Notes: generated by a model from the letters alone, not told the origin. 64,000 nucleotides of DNA from Simmondsia chinensis (GCA_018398585.1 JAGTTD010000011.1:31368164-31432163), one strand, 5' to 3'. Counted from the stretch's first letter, positions 1 to 10,663 are shown. A program made the numbers and translations.

Positions 1-1
1 A

Positions 2-1060
2 AGTTGCAAAAGCTGCGTATTCAGGGGGTAACTCATGAATAGCAAAGTGTTGGAATTCTCTAGCAGATACTGGTAAGTCAATGACAGTTAAATCATCTGT
101 AATTGATTTGAGTTCAGAAAGGTAGGTATCCATGATTTTTCCATCTTTACGGTGATTTATGAGTTGAGTTCGGAGGTCATACTCCTTAGCCATGGAGTGA
201 TCCCGAAAACGCTTAACCAAGGCATCCCACATGGCTTTTGAAGTTGGATAACGAACAATGTCATTAATAAGGGAGCGGGAGAGTGTGGCGGCTATGCAAG
301 ATCGGAGACTGTGATCTGTGCGCAGCCATGTAATATAATCCGGGTTACGGTAGGTTGATCCTGTGGGGTGAATTATTTGGGCAGGGGGACAGGGGTAAGA
401 GCCGTTAATAAACCCTAATAGTTGATGGGCAAGTAATAACATATTGAATTGTTCCCTCCAGGGGGGATAATTAGAGGCTGATTCAAGTTTTATTGTGACT
501 ATACTAGTTATATTAGATAGAGGGAGAAAAATCGGGGAAGATGGATGATTATAAATATTAGGGTTTAAATAATTAGGGTTTGAGAAAGTGTGGGGGAGAG
601 AGGCAAGGGACGCCGCACCAGGCTCCCCACTGACATAAGGGAGATTCGGGGAGAAGATCGGGGCGGCGCCACCGTCGGCCAATCGGTGCCCACCCGACAT
701 GGTGAGTCCCGCGATGTTGGTGCCGGCTGGAGGGACAGCGAGCGAAGGGAAGAGGGGCGACGAAAGTGGGATGCCCATATCAAGTGTCGGGTTCGACGTT
801 GACCTCCCAAATGGTGGTAGAGTACCGGAGATGGCGACACCGGCATCCATCGACCGAGGGAAAGGAACACCAGAGGTGATGGGTCCGACAATGGAGGTGT
901 CGGTCACCACCACCGATGGGCTACCAGCCGCGGTGGCCAGCAGAGGTCCGGCATGAATAGGGCCGGTCTCTGCCACCGAGCGGGCGGCCCTGGGGTGGGG
1001 GGGGGGGAAGGGGAGGGAGGATAGGGCACTTGCATAGGATCGGTTCGGATTAGAAGCCAT
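2..1060 (-). CDS. Ty1/copia Gag polyprotein N-terminus, partial (runs off window)
   Basis: Read from the ATG at 1060 on the minus strand, one frame stays open for 353 codons to the window edge, including through a C-rich stretch near 1000. The protein begins MASNPNRSYASALSS, has about 190 residues of low-complexity Pro/Ser/Gly sequence, then a Gag domain of the copia UBN2/retrotran_gag type. Recognisable parts are NYPPWREQFNMLLLAHQ, YITWLRTDHSLRSCIAA, the block around SKAMWDALVKRF and MDTYLSELKSITDDL. Gag proteins of this family package element RNA into cytoplasmic particles. A primer-binding site and LTR lie just upstream (higher coordinates), as expected for a 5' end. No stop or frameshift is visible in this part, unlike the neighbouring copia element, so this copy looks younger. 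Zinc knuckle, protease and pol would lie beyond base 1. Start chosen as the first Met after the PBS. Confidence 0.85.
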   Translation of the reverse strand, partial: MASNPNRSYASALSSLPFPPPHPRAARSVAETGPIHAGPLLATAAGSPSVVVTDTSIVGPITSGVPFPRSMDAGVAISGTLPPFGRSTSNPTLDMGIPLSSPLFPSLAVPPAGTNIAGLTMSGGHRLADGGAAPIFSPNLPYVSGEPGAASLASLPHTFSNPNYLNPNIYNHPSSPIFLPLSNITSIVTIKLESASNYPPWREQFNMLLLAHQLLGFINGSYPCPPAQIIHPTGSTYRNPDYITWLRTDHSLRSCIAATLSRSLINDIVRYPTSKAMWDALVKRFRDHSMAKEYDLRTQLINHRKDGKIMDTYLSELKSITDDLTVIDLPVSAREFQHFAIHELPPEYAAFAT

Positions 1061-1201
1061 TACTCAAGTAATAAAAAAAAAACAGTAATAGAAATAACTT
1101 ACTAGAGAATTCAACACTTCAATTGCAGAAAGTAAAAAAAACAACAAACAAAGAAAAGAGAAAAGAATAGCGGAAAAAAAAAAAGAAAAATAAGAGTAAT
1201 T

Positions 1202-1213
1202 GCTCTGATACTA
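1202..1213 (-). other. Primer-binding site of the minus-strand copia element
   Basis: On the minus strand this reads TAGTATCAGAGC, matching 11 of 12 bases of the initiator-methionine tRNA complement (TGGTATCAGAGC) that copia elements use to prime minus-strand DNA. It abuts an LTR ending in CACA at 1214 and precedes the Gag ATG by about 140 bp. Confidence 0.7.
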
Positions 1214-1383
1214 TGTGAATAATTATAATTGAATGAATAATGAGTACATAGGAGGCCTCTATATATAAGCAAAATACAAGAACCAAAAGACTATAATACC
1301 CCTAGTGGTTACATAAGTCAAAGAGCAAAAACGTAATATAAAGAACCTTAGAAATATTCTAGAATATATTATAATAGCTCCCA
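1214..1383 (-). repeat. 5' LTR of the minus-strand copia element (outer edge approximate)
   Basis: The inner edge at 1214 (CACA-3' on the minus strand) is fixed by the primer-binding site. A TATA-like TTATATATAG lies at about 1259-1270 on the minus strand, as expected for an LTR promoter. The outer edge is uncertain: a TG at about 1383 would give a short 170-bp LTR, but the second LTR lies outside the window so this cannot be confirmed. Confidence 0.45.
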
Positions 1384-2206
1384 CCCCCAACCCCCTCTGC
1401 CATTTTTTTTTAATTTAAAAATTTTCTTGTTCTACTTCATCTTCTTCTTCATCTTTATCTTCTTTATTTTATTTATCTTTTTTTATTCAACTTTTATTTT
1501 TCTAAAGCTCGAGTATTTTACCTTCTTTTATAAAATTTAACAATTGAAGGCTACCTTGAGCTTTTTCAAAATATTTTTTAGTCACGTTTTTTAGCTTTAT
1601 TTACTGTAGTAGATTTTAAAACATTTTTTTCAAATGTCATTTTTTTGCTTTTTTTTTTTGTTAATTTTACTTTATACGAACCCATATTTTTTTTATTTAA
1701 TTTACATAACCGATTATAATATATTTTTATTTTTATTTTTATTTTTTTAAAACCATAACGATGTCGTTTTGGTAAGTGTGCAGAATTAGGCACAGAATGA
1801 CGTTGTTTTACTTAAGGAAATTTTTCTTTTTTTTTTTTTAAAACCAAAACAGCGTCGTTTTGGTAAGTGTGCAGAATCATAACCAAAACGACGTCATTTT
1901 GCTTAAGGGTATTTTTGTCTTTTTATTTTTCCGAGATATCAGATGGCCGAAGATGGTCCTTTTTATTAATACAATAAAACCTCAGGATCCTTTTTAATAA
2001 TTTTAAAATATCAGAGTTATTTTTATAATTACCAAAAAAGTTAGGATAGTAAAATATAAATAATCCTACTTAATTCATAGATAAACTAGTGTACTATATA
2101 GGAGGAGGATTCCATGCGGTGGACCATGTGAGAGGGAGATGAGAGAGAAAGAGGAGAGATACATATATTATTTTTAAGTGGTAATTAAGTGTACATAATT
2201 GTAAGG
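1384..2206. other. AT-rich intergenic stretch with a repeated ACGTCGTTTTGG motif
   Basis: No gene seen. It is very T-rich on the plus strand. Between about 1750 and 1920 a block containing GTCGTTTTGGTAAGTGTGCA occurs twice with a spacing near 93 bp, with further partial copies of the AAAACGACGTC/GACGTCGTTTT motif in both orientations. The remaining sequence is low-complexity. Confidence 0.5.
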
Positions 2207-2211
2207 AGTTG

Positions 2212-2654
2212 TGTTAGAAAAATGTCTCAAAATTCCTTGGTACTTTAAGTAGGGATGCCGTGAGGAGGCCAATCGATCGGGTGAAGTTCGATTGATCAAG
2301 AATGTTACGTAAGTCACCGATCGATCGGGAACCTCGTTTTCCACGCGTGTATAAATTGTGACGTAGGGTTCGTACGTTAGTATCCAATATTCTTGTGAGG
2401 TATTTTCCCAGTGGCGCCGCCAAAGAAAGAGAGAGAGAGAGAGAGAGAAAAGGAATGATTGTAATTATTCTTTTCGATTCAATAATAGAAGTTCCAATCT
2501 TCGCCCGTGATTTTCTCCCCTTTCGATTGTAAAGGGGTTTCCACGTTAATTTTTGTGTCATTTGTTTCTTTTTCTCTTTTTAGTTCATTTACTTCTCGTA
2601 TTATTGTGGTATTTGATTGGGATTGCATACCGGGAATTATAGTTCTTCCGCACA
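2212..2654 (+). repeat. 5' LTR of copia element
   Basis: 443 bp, TGTTAG...CACA. It matches the 3' LTR almost throughout (the block beginning ATGTCTCAAAATTCCTTGG is identical at 2221 and 6748). It contains several GATCGATCGG palindromes near 2267-2325 and a GA microsatellite at about 2426-2450. It lacks an insertion of about 20 bp present in the 3' LTR near 6842. Confidence 0.93.
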
Positions 2655-2656
2655 AA

Positions 2657-2670
2657 TTAGTATCGGAGCC
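2657..2670 (+). other. Primer-binding site of copia element
   Basis: Reads TTAGTATCGGAGCC, close to the initiator tRNA-Met complement TGGTATCAGAGCC, two bases after the 5' LTR end. Confidence 0.75.
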
Positions 2671-2690
2671 TGGTTATTTGAATTGGTACA

Positions 2691-3463
2691 ATGGCATCAG
2701 GTATTAAGACCGAGATAGAGAAGTTTGGAGGTCAAGGAAGCTTTAGCTTGTGGCAAGTCCGTGTGAAAGGACCCTTGACTCAGAATGGCTTGAAGAAAGC
2801 ACTGGAGGGGAAAGAGAAGAAACTCGAGACTATGACCGAGGCACAATGGGAAGAGTTGGATGATAAGGCTCTCACGGCGATACAGATGTGTTTAGCAGAT
2901 GATGTTTTGACAGAGGTCTTGGAGATAAAAACCGCAAAGGAGTTATGGGAGAAATTACTAGACATGTTTTGCCACAAGTCAATCTCCAACAAACTCGCAG
3001 TGAAGCGTCGGTTATTCACTTTCCTTATGACAGAAAGTATATCTCTTAAAAACCATCTTAGCGAGTTTACTCCTAACATACAAGAATTAAAGGAATTGGA
3101 TGATGTCCCTAAGGACGAGGACCAAGCTATGTTGTTACTGTATTCACTCTCTAATTCGTATAAGGGCTTTGTAGAAAGCATAATACATGGGGTCGGCCGA
3201 CCATTACTATTGATGAGGTGAAAAGAAATCTTGTGAGTAAAGAACGAGTAGATAGGGAGTTATCTGACTTGGTGAATGACTCAGGTAGTGGTCCGCATGT
3301 GAGAGGTAGATCAGAACATAGGGGATCCGATGGTGGGAAAAAGCCTAGGTCTAAATCTAGACATAAAAACCTGTCGTGCCATTACTGTCACAAGAAAGGG
3401 CACATAAAGAAGAACTGTTATAAATATAAAAATAAATTGAAAGCAGATAACAGGAGTGACTAG
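2691..3463 (+). pseudogene. Copia Gag with zinc knuckle, frameshifted
   Basis: The first frame (2691-3221) begins MASGIKTEIEKFGGQGSFSLW and matches the Tnt1-like Gag class: a substrate-like motif around ELWEKLLDMF, then KRRLFTFLM and LPKD-like DVPKDEDQAMLLLYSL. At about 3190 an extra base shifts the frame, and Gag continues in the frame of 3218-3463. That part ends with a zinc knuckle CHYCHKKGHIKKNC (CX2CX4HX4C), which in intact elements binds the RNA genome. A TAG at 3461 then interrupts the Gag-Pol frame. The antisense frame at 2780-3181 is a shadow. Confidence 0.85.
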
Positions 3464-4784
3464 GGTAAAGATATGTCCGCTGAGACTAGTGTTATAGAGG
3501 ATGATAGTAATGGGGAGTTTCTTTTAGTTGCTGATTCTCAGTCCAGGTCCAAGGATAAGTGGGTCATGCATTCGGGTTGTTCATATCACGTTAGTCCAAA
3601 TAGAGACTGATTTTTCACGTATAAGTCTATACAGGGTGGAGTTGTTTTGATGGGTAACGACGCTGCTTGTAAGGTAGTGGGGATTGGGACAATTCGTGTG
3701 AGGATGTTTGATGGGGCTATTAAAACTTTAAGTGATGTACGTCACGTCCCAGAGTTGAAGAAAAACTTGATTTCTCTAGGTACCCTTGAGTCTAGTGGGT
3801 ATAAGTACACTGCTAAAGGTGGAGTCATGCGGGTCAGTAAGCGTGCTTTAGTTGTGATGAAAGGGAAAAGGGTGGGTACTTTGTATGAGCTTGCAAGCAC
3901 TACCGTGACAGGTTCAGTTGCTGTTTCCACATCCACTATGACAGATACAGAGATCATGAGACCGTGGCACATGAGATTGGGTCACATTGGTGATAAGGCG
4001 TTGTCTGAGTTGAGTAAAAGGGGACTGCTTTATGGTCAGTCAACAGGACTGATGGAATTCTGTGAGCACTGTGTGTATGGGAAGCAGAAGAGAGTCAGCT
4101 TCAAGCCGACAGTGCATCAAACAAAGGGAATGTTAGATTATATACATTCTGATCTATGGAGACCTTCCAGAGTGGCTTCTAAAGATGGGTCCAGGTATCT
4201 TCTATCATTTACTAATGATTATTCACGTAAAGTTTGGGTATATTTTCTGAAGCAGAAAAACGAAGTGTATGATGTCTTTAAGAAATGGAAGATTCTGCTT
4301 GAAAAACAGACAAGAAAGCTGATAAAGAGGTTGAGGGATGATAATGGTCTTGAGTTTGTTGAAGGTGACTTCACTCGATTTTGTGAAGATCAGGGTATAG
4401 TCAGACACAGGACATGTATAGGTCGACCTCAGCAAAATGGAGTGGCTGAAAGATTGAATAGGACGTTACTTGAGATGGCTCGATGTATGCTTTCAAATGC
4501 AGGCTTGAAAAGAGAATAGTTGGCAGAAGCAGTTAGCATGGCTTGCTACCTTGTGAACAAGACACCACATTCTTCATTGCAGATGAAGACACCTGAAGAG
4601 GTATGGTCTGGTTCTACTTCTGATTATTCTTAGATTAAAGTATTTGATTGTCTTGCATATGCTTATGTTAATGATGGAAAGCTGGAGCCTAGGGTCAAGA
4701 AATGCATTTTTCTTGGTTATTCGTCAGGTGTGAAGGGATATAGAATGTGGGATCCCAGTGCTCAGAAGTTTCTGACTAGTAGAG
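3464..4784 (+). pseudogene. Copia protease, GAG-pre-integrase and integrase region, broken
   Basis: The protease region (about 3540-3620) reads WVMHSGCSYHV where the family has an Asp-Ser-Gly active site, so the catalytic Asp is His. A TGA at 3608 stands where Trp is expected. The longest open stretch is 3647-4519 (290 codons). Its GAG-pre-integrase zinc region contains H..H...C..C within MRLGHIGDKALSELS and FCEHCVYGKQKR. The integrase core follows with YIHSDLW (first Asp), LRDDNGLEF (second Asp) and NGVAERLNRTLLEMA (Glu), so the DDE triad is visible. TAG codons at 4517 and 4631 break the domain, and a frame change occurs near 4815. The product would have cut and joined element DNA into chromosomes. 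It is inactive as read. Confidence 0.9.
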
Positions 4785-6649
4785 ATGTTACCTTTGATGA
4801 GTCTGCTCTACTACATTGACCACACATCCTCAATTGATAGTGATTCAGTTCAGGTTGAGATACCTGATGTTACACAGATACAGTCAGATCAGCACGTCGT
4901 TCAGCTAGAGAGTATTCCGGCACCTCAGGTACGGGTTTCTAATGTTGTTGATAATGCAAACACAGGTTAGCAGGTGGAGAATAATACTATAGCTGATGGT
5001 AGACCGAGGCGACAGATCAGGTCTCCAGAGAGATATGTGTATGAGGAGCTGATTACTTATGCCCTTACTACTGCTGAGTCTTTAAATGATAGTGGGCCGA
5101 CTTCGTATTCAGAGGCTGTATCGAAATCAGATGCTGAGAAGTGGCTCGTTGCTATGAATGAAGAGATGCAGCCTCTTCATAAGAACCAAACATGTGAATT
5201 GGTGAAGCCTCAAACAGGATAAAGACTGATTGGTTGCAAATGGGTCTTCAAAAGAAAGGAGGGCATTCCTGGAGTTGAAGATACAAGATACAAGGCACGT
5301 TTGGTAGCTAAAGGCTACAGTCAGGTACAGGGTGTTAATTTTCATGATATATTTTCACCTGTAGTTAGACATACTTCTATTCGTGCGCTTTTGTCTTTAG
5401 TTGCCATGCATGACTTAGAACTTGAGCAGTTAGATGTAAAGACTGGATTTTTGCATGGTGAACTAGAAGAGAGTATCTATACGCATCAGCCTGAAGGCTT
5501 CGTTGTAGAAGGAAAGGAAGGTCATGTATGTTTGCTTAAGAAGTCTTTGTAAGGTTTGAAGCAGTCTTCTAGACAGTGGTATAGGAGTTTTGATCGGTTC
5601 ATGACAGGTCATGGGTACATCAGGAGTAAATACGACAGTTGTGTGTACTTCAGAAAGACTGATACATGCTCCTTTATTTATTTGCTTTTATATGTTGATG
5701 GTATGTTGATTGCAGCACGAGACGTGAAGGATGTTGATGACTTGAAATCTATATTGAAGAGTGAGTTTGAGATGAAAGATCTTGGAGCAGCTAAAAAGAT
5801 CTTAGGCATGGAGATTCGTAGAGATCGAAAAGCTGAAAAATTATACTTGTCATAGGAGAAGTATATCGAGAAGGCGTTAGACAGGTTTTATATGAAGGAT
5901 GCTAATCAGGTTAGCACGCCCTTAGCAGCTCACTTCAGACTTTCAGTATTAGATTCGTCTCAGATTGAAGAGGATGTCAGGTACATGTCTCAGATTCTCT
6001 ATTCTAATGCAGCGGGAAGTATTATGTATGCGATGCGCGTCCAGATATTGCTTTTGCAGTGAGTAGAGTCAGTAGGTACATGGCGAATCTAGGTAAAGAG
6101 AACTGGCATGCGGTGAAGTGGATTCTCAGGTATCTTTGTGGAACTTCTGATATTTGTTTGGAATATGGGAAAAGTAAGTATTGCCTGCTTGGGTATGTAG
6201 ATTCTGATTATGGTGGAGACCTCGATAAAAGGAAGTCCACATCAAGGTATGTGTTTTGTTTAGGTGACACAGCTATCAGTTAGAGAGCGTGTTTACAGTC
6301 TGTTACAGCACAGTCTACTACCGAGGCCGAGTATATGGCAGTCACAGAAGCATTCAAAGAAGCCGTCTGGTTGAGAGGTTTGATTAGTGAGATAAGTGCT
6401 GAGCAGGGCACTGTTAGAGTCTACTGTGATAGTCAGTCCGCTATTCACCTAGCGAAGGATCAGATGTCTCATCATGACAGAACGAAGCATATAGATGTGA
6501 AGCATCACTTCATTAGAGATCTGATTGATGAGTGAAAGGTGGAGTTGAAAAAGATTGGGACTGAGGATAATCCAGCTAATATATTCACTAAGGTACTACT
6601 AGGGAGCAAATTCAAACATTGCTCGAATTTGGTGGGTCTTTGCGTTTAA
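4785..6649 (+). pseudogene. Copia reverse transcriptase and RNase H region, broken
   Basis: Reverse transcriptase motifs in order: GCKWVFKRK, RYKARLVAKGYSQ, LEQLDVKTGFLHGEL, the CLLKKSL-stop-GLKQS block, and LLLYVDGMLIAA. The last is the catalytic YVDD box with the second Asp changed to Gly. RNase H follows with GYVDSDYGGD, YCDSQSAIHLA and KHIDVKHHFIRD. Stops lie at 4968, 5220, 5550, 5853, 6281 and 6533, and a deletion of a few bases near 6030 shifts the frame. The polyprotein frame ends at a TAA at 6647. Several stops sit where Gln or Trp is expected, as cytosine deamination would produce. Confidence 0.9.
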
Positions 6650-6723
6650 TGTTTCTTAGCTCCGGTTGAGAGGGCGTTTGTGGAGAAGGTGGAGTTATGT
6701 TATTGTTGACGATTGATTTTGAG

Positions 6724-6737
6724 CCAAGGTGGAGATT
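6724..6737 (+). other. Polypurine tract of copia element
   Basis: CCAAGGTGGAGATT ends at the first base of the 3' LTR. The purine run AAGGTGGAGA is the usual primer for plus-strand DNA in copia elements. Confidence 0.75.
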
Positions 6738-7199
6738 TGTTAGGAAAATGTCTCAAAATTCCTTGGTACTTTAAGTAGGGATGCCGTGAGGAGGCCGATC
6801 GATCGGGTGAAGTTCGATCGATCGGGAATGTTACGTAAGTCAAGGACGCCTGCAGTGAGCTTGCTGATCGATTGGGAACCGCTTTTTCCATGCGTGCATA
6901 AATTGTGACACAGGGTTCGTACGTTAATATCCAATATTCTTGTGAGGTATTTTCCCAACGGCGCTGCCAGAGAGAGAGAGAGAGAGAGAGAGAGAAGGAG
7001 TGATAGTAATTCTTTTTTTCGATTCAATAATAAAAGCTCCAATCTTCCCCAGTGGTTTTCTCCCATTTCGATTGTAAAGGGGTTTCCACGTAAATCTTTG
7101 TGTCGTTTGTTTCTTTTTCTCTTTTTAGTCCATTTACTTTTTGTATTGTCATGGTATTTGATTCAGATTGCATACCATGAATTATAGTTTTTCCACACA
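6738..7199 (+). repeat. 3' LTR of copia element
   Basis: 462 bp, TGTTAG...CACA, followed directly by the AGTTG target duplicate. It carries an extra segment around 6842-6862 absent from the 5' LTR and a longer GA run (about 6970-6994). Confidence 0.93.
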
Positions 7200-7204
7200 A
7201 GTTG

Positions 7205-8352
7205 TTATTATCAAGACAAAATTTATTATTGTCAGAGTAATGATGCAACTTACAAATATTAAGAGTCACTAAATTACCTTGAACTCTAATCTTGTCTGAG
7301 AATAACAATTTTACTTCGACAATAACATTATCCTTGTTTTATTGTAAGCAAAAAAAGCTTGGGTTGAGTTTTGAAACTAATGAATCAACTGTAATTGATC
7401 ACATTGCATTGATAGATTAAGGTGTTTATCGACCTAACTCCCTGTCAGCCCGATTCTCAGCTTGGGCCCATCCTCTCTAGTGGTGGTTGTAGTTATATAG
7501 CACCTGTTAGTTTTTTCCTGTGATTGTCCCCTTTTTTATTTGTTGTATTGTTTTTGTCTTTTTTTTTTTTTTGAATATCTCTGTTTTTGTCTTTGTTTTG
7601 AGCCCTGTTTTAATACAAATTGGCTCAGGTCTTATTTATATAAGGTGCCTTTTTTCTACTATAATTTTGTCGCTAATTATCAGAAAAAAAATTCCTAGTT
7701 TTATTGTTTAAGAAATGTCCAAATATTTTGAGTAGAAATTGTGTTATTTTAGAACAATCCTTGATACAGATTTCGGTCAAAGCTGGCTGGTCAATTCAAA
7801 CATTGCTTCAGGGGGAAGGCGTAAGGCTGGCCACCTACACAACGAAACTAAACACAAACAAACATTTGGTCAATTACTTGTGTTTGAAATTAATTACACC
7901 TTATTTATTTTCGTTACGGGAACTCAATTTATATTGAGCTTAGTTTGAGTAAGGGGCGCTCGGCGGAACAATTTGATAAGGGTTTAATAAAAGCACGTTA
8001 GAGATTTGTTAATCGTCGGTATTAGCTCAAATATGGCTCTGTGATGGCTTGATAATGAGCTTAACTTGAGAGCAGGTTCAGTTATGATCTCAATTTAGCT
8101 TGATAGCGAGTCGAGTGGAGCCTAGTATTGAATAGGCTAAAATCTTATCGAATCAAGCTTAGCTGGAACTTGTGATAAATAAGTCTTATTGGGCTCGAGT
8201 TCGATCAAGGGGGTGCTGGCTTGACTCGGCTTGTTTGCACAGCTATTATGCTACTTGTTTTTGAATTATGAGACAATAATTAGAAGCAATGACGAGCCAA
8301 GTTGAGACTGAGCTTGTAAAACTGGAGCCTTAACATGTTAAATTTCTATTTA
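7205..8352. repeat. Intergenic: LINE 3' tail remnant and degenerate GAGCTTGAGC-type repeat
   Basis: No host gene seen. About 7500-7690 is T-rich and ends GTCGCTAATTATCAG plus an A run, matching the 3' end of the retroposon at 22515, so it is probably a LINE-type tail. About 7960-8270 is a degenerate stretch rich in AGCTTGA, GAGCTTAACTTGAG and GGCTCGAGTTCG, the same class of repeat as at 24460-24840 and 50450-50930. Confidence 0.45.
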
Positions 8353-8746
8353 GACTCCTTTTGTTTAGGAGGAAAACCATATTCTAGGAAGTAGTTTTCT
8401 CCTTTTCAGTTGTTTGGCACAAGTTTTGTGACGGAAAAGGTTTTCTTTTTCCTTTAAATGGGAGAAAATGACTTCCTTTTTCAAAGAAGGGAAGTCATCA
8501 TTCCGAGCGATCAAAAACTTTCAAAGGTATACATTTGTTCGAACATAGATCATACCAAAATGAGCTTGGCGTGATCTTAGATCACTAGAGGTAATAACAA
8601 ATAAAGAATATCGAAATGTGAAAACATGTTTTCCGTTGAAACAAACAGCGGAAAACCTCAACGGGAATAGCATTTTTCATGGAAAACATTTTCCAAAGGA
8701 AAACATTTTCTGTGGAAAAAGTACTTCCGTTGAAACAAACGGAGCC
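8353..8746. mobile_element. MITE, hAT-like, inverted terminal repeats
   Basis: The left end GACTCCTTTTGTTTAGGAGG pairs with the right end, whose reverse complement is GGCTCCGTTTGTTTCAACGG. The interior is rich in GGAAAAC/GTTTTCC in both orientations. There is no coding capacity. Related elements occur at 25562, 56508 and 58313. The target duplication is not clear. Confidence 0.6.
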
Positions 8747-8935
8747 TTAGTTTCAAGTTTCCTGTGCTTGAGGGTTTTGAACTCAAATTTTACTCTGTCT
8801 AGTTGAACCTGTGAAATTTCAGCATATTTTAGGTCGGGTTAGTGGAGTTAACATACATGAGGTCTACATGTAAGGATAATGTTTAAAATATCTCATTATA
8901 TATAATAAAAATCTAGAATTACTAAGTTATAAATT

Positions 8936-9046
8936 TCTATATTTTATCACACCATTCAATACATATGTCCATTAGTTCGATAAATTATATATATATATAT
9001 ACATATGCACATTAGTTCAATAAATTATATATATATATATATATAG
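8936..9046. repeat. Local duplication with TA microsatellites
   Basis: CATATG(T/C)(C/A)CATTAGTTC(G/A)ATAAATTATATA occurs twice about 40 bp apart, each copy followed by a TA run. Confidence 0.6.
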
Positions 9047-9229
9047 TATTTTTCGGAAGATTTTTTTAACATGTACCTTGGGCACATATTAAGGAACATT
9101 TATTTTATTTAATTTTATTACTTTTAGTTATTTATCACTCAATTATTGTTAGAAATTGAACCCATAATTAATGCATTATATTTTAATTGAAAGATAATAC
9201 ATAAAATTTTATTAAATATAATAATATTT

Positions 9230-9615
9230 AGGGTTATTTATGCCAAAGGTCCCTATACTTTGCTCATTGTATCAATTTAGTCATTGGCCTTTTAATTATA
9301 TTAATTTAGTCCTTATACAATTTAAAATGTGTCAATTTAGTCATTTTGGTCAAATTTAAGTTAAGTTAATGATATAATTTTGAAAGAAAAAATAATGTTA
9401 GATGCAAGTAACTTATTATAAATTTATCCGTTTACTCAATTTAACCCAACTCGCAACCGAATCATTAAAGTTCCGTTAAAAACTTAACATAAGATTTTTT
9501 TTAAGGACCAAATTGACACATTTTGAATTGTATAGGGACTAAATTGACACAAATAGAAGTACAAGGACTAAATTGATAACAACGGATAAAATACATGGAC
9601 TTTTAATGTAAATAA
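9230..9615. mobile_element. Long-TIR MITE (AGGGTTATTTATGCCAAAGG family)
   Basis: The left side GTTATTTATGCCAAAGGTCC followed by ATCAATTTAGTC pairs with the reverse complement of the right end near 9560-9610 over roughly 60 bp. AATTTAGTC and GACTAAATT blocks face each other throughout. No coding capacity. A second copy lies at 10345-10663. Confidence 0.6.
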
Positions 9616-10029
9616 TTTTTATAACGATGATGATGACTTATAATATTATAAAAAGAAAATAATTATAGTATAATCAATAATATTCTTAACATGTATATTT
9701 TGAGTACACGTTAGACAAATTATTTTCCGAATAATTATGTGGACTTGGGAATATAAGTCAATCGTGGCAGATGTATGTATGTATGTTAATTAGGGTTGAC
9801 CAAGTTAAACTTTCAGCATTTTCCAAAAATAAAAATAAATAAATAACAATTGAAAGAGATATTGATGGTGAGAGGGACATTTTGTTGTATGTTGACCGTT
9901 TATTGTTCTGTTATTTTATTATTTTATTATTTGTTTGCTACTTTATATTTTCTATATGTTTGATATATGCAATTATTGTTATGCTCTTTTACTTATATTA
10001 TACTTAGATATTTGTTTACTTTATGCTTG
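9616..10029. other. AT-rich intergenic stretch, no feature recognised
   Basis: No open frame of interest and no repeat recognised, only A/T-rich sequence with short ATTTTATT repeats near 9910. Confidence 0.4.
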
Positions 10030-10172
10030 TTATGCTTCTCAGATTAGAGGTCCTCAAACACAGCATCCCTTTAGAGTAGCACCTCGAAAGAGTAAGCCTG
10101 CGTACATCCTATCCCTCTTAGACCCTGCTTATGCTAGAGCCCTTGAGGCACTGGGTTTGTTGTTCTTGTTGT
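10030..10172 (+). mobile_element. Au-like SINE body, diverged copy
   Basis: It contains AAGCCTGCGTACATCCTATCC, TTAGACCCTGCTTATGC and GAGGCACTGGGTTTGTTGTT, the same body and TTG tail as the better preserved copy at 15990-16123. The 5' head is not recognisable. Confidence 0.6.
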
Positions 10173-10344
10173 ATTGTCTTTTTCTTTGTGTTTAAATAAT
10201 TCAAAAATTTTTTTATATATGTTTAAAAAATATATTTAATTTAAGGTTAATTGTAATTTAGTATTCTGAGTTTGGTGAATTAACTTTTTGGTTTATAAAT
10301 TTTGTTTTTGTATTTCTTTGTCTATGTATTATAGTAAAAATAAT

Positions 10345-10663
10345 TTTTGGAGTTATTTATACTAAAGGTCTATGTACTTTGTCTACTTTGTCAATTTAGT
10401 CATTATACTTTTAATTGTATTAATTTAGTCCCTGTACAATTCAAAATATGTCAATTTAGTCCTTAGAGAAAAATTATGTTAATTTTTTAATAAAATTTTT
10501 AATTATTCGGTCACGAATTGGGTTAAATTGAGTAAATAGATGAATTTATAATCAGTTACTTGCATCTAATATAATTTTATCGTTCAAAATTACTTCATTA
10601 ACATAACTTAAATTTGATCAAAGGGCTAAATTAACACCTTTTGAATTATTCAGGGACTAACTT
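10345..10663. mobile_element. Long-TIR MITE, second copy, right end interrupted by a SINE
   Basis: GTTATTTATACTAAAGGTC and TCAATTTAGTC blocks on the left and CAGGGACTAAC on the right match the 9230 element. The right terminus is replaced by the adjoining 5S-headed SINE. Confidence 0.5.

Larger units (their letters stand above)
2207..7204 (+). mobile_element. Complete but inactive Ty1/copia LTR retrotransposon with 5-bp target duplication
   Basis: The element runs 2212-7199 and is flanked by AGTTG at 2207-2211 and 7200-7204. LTRs are 2212-2654 and 6738-7199, starting TGTTAG and ending CACA. A tRNA-Met-type primer-binding site follows the 5' LTR and a polypurine tract precedes the 3' LTR. Domain order is Gag, zinc knuckle, protease, GAG-pre-integrase, integrase, reverse transcriptase, RNase H, as in copia. 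The coding region has about ten stops and several frameshifts, and two catalytic residues are changed (protease Asp to His, reverse transcriptase YVDD to YVDG), so it cannot move on its own proteins. The LTRs differ by many substitutions and an indel near 2305/6842, indicating an old insertion. Confidence 0.95.

Noticed and set aside
565..956. Several short frames on both strands
   Set aside because: They overlap the open copia Gag frame on the minus strand, which has recognisable Gag motifs.
2780..3181. Minus-strand 133-codon frame
   Set aside because: Antisense shadow of copia Gag.
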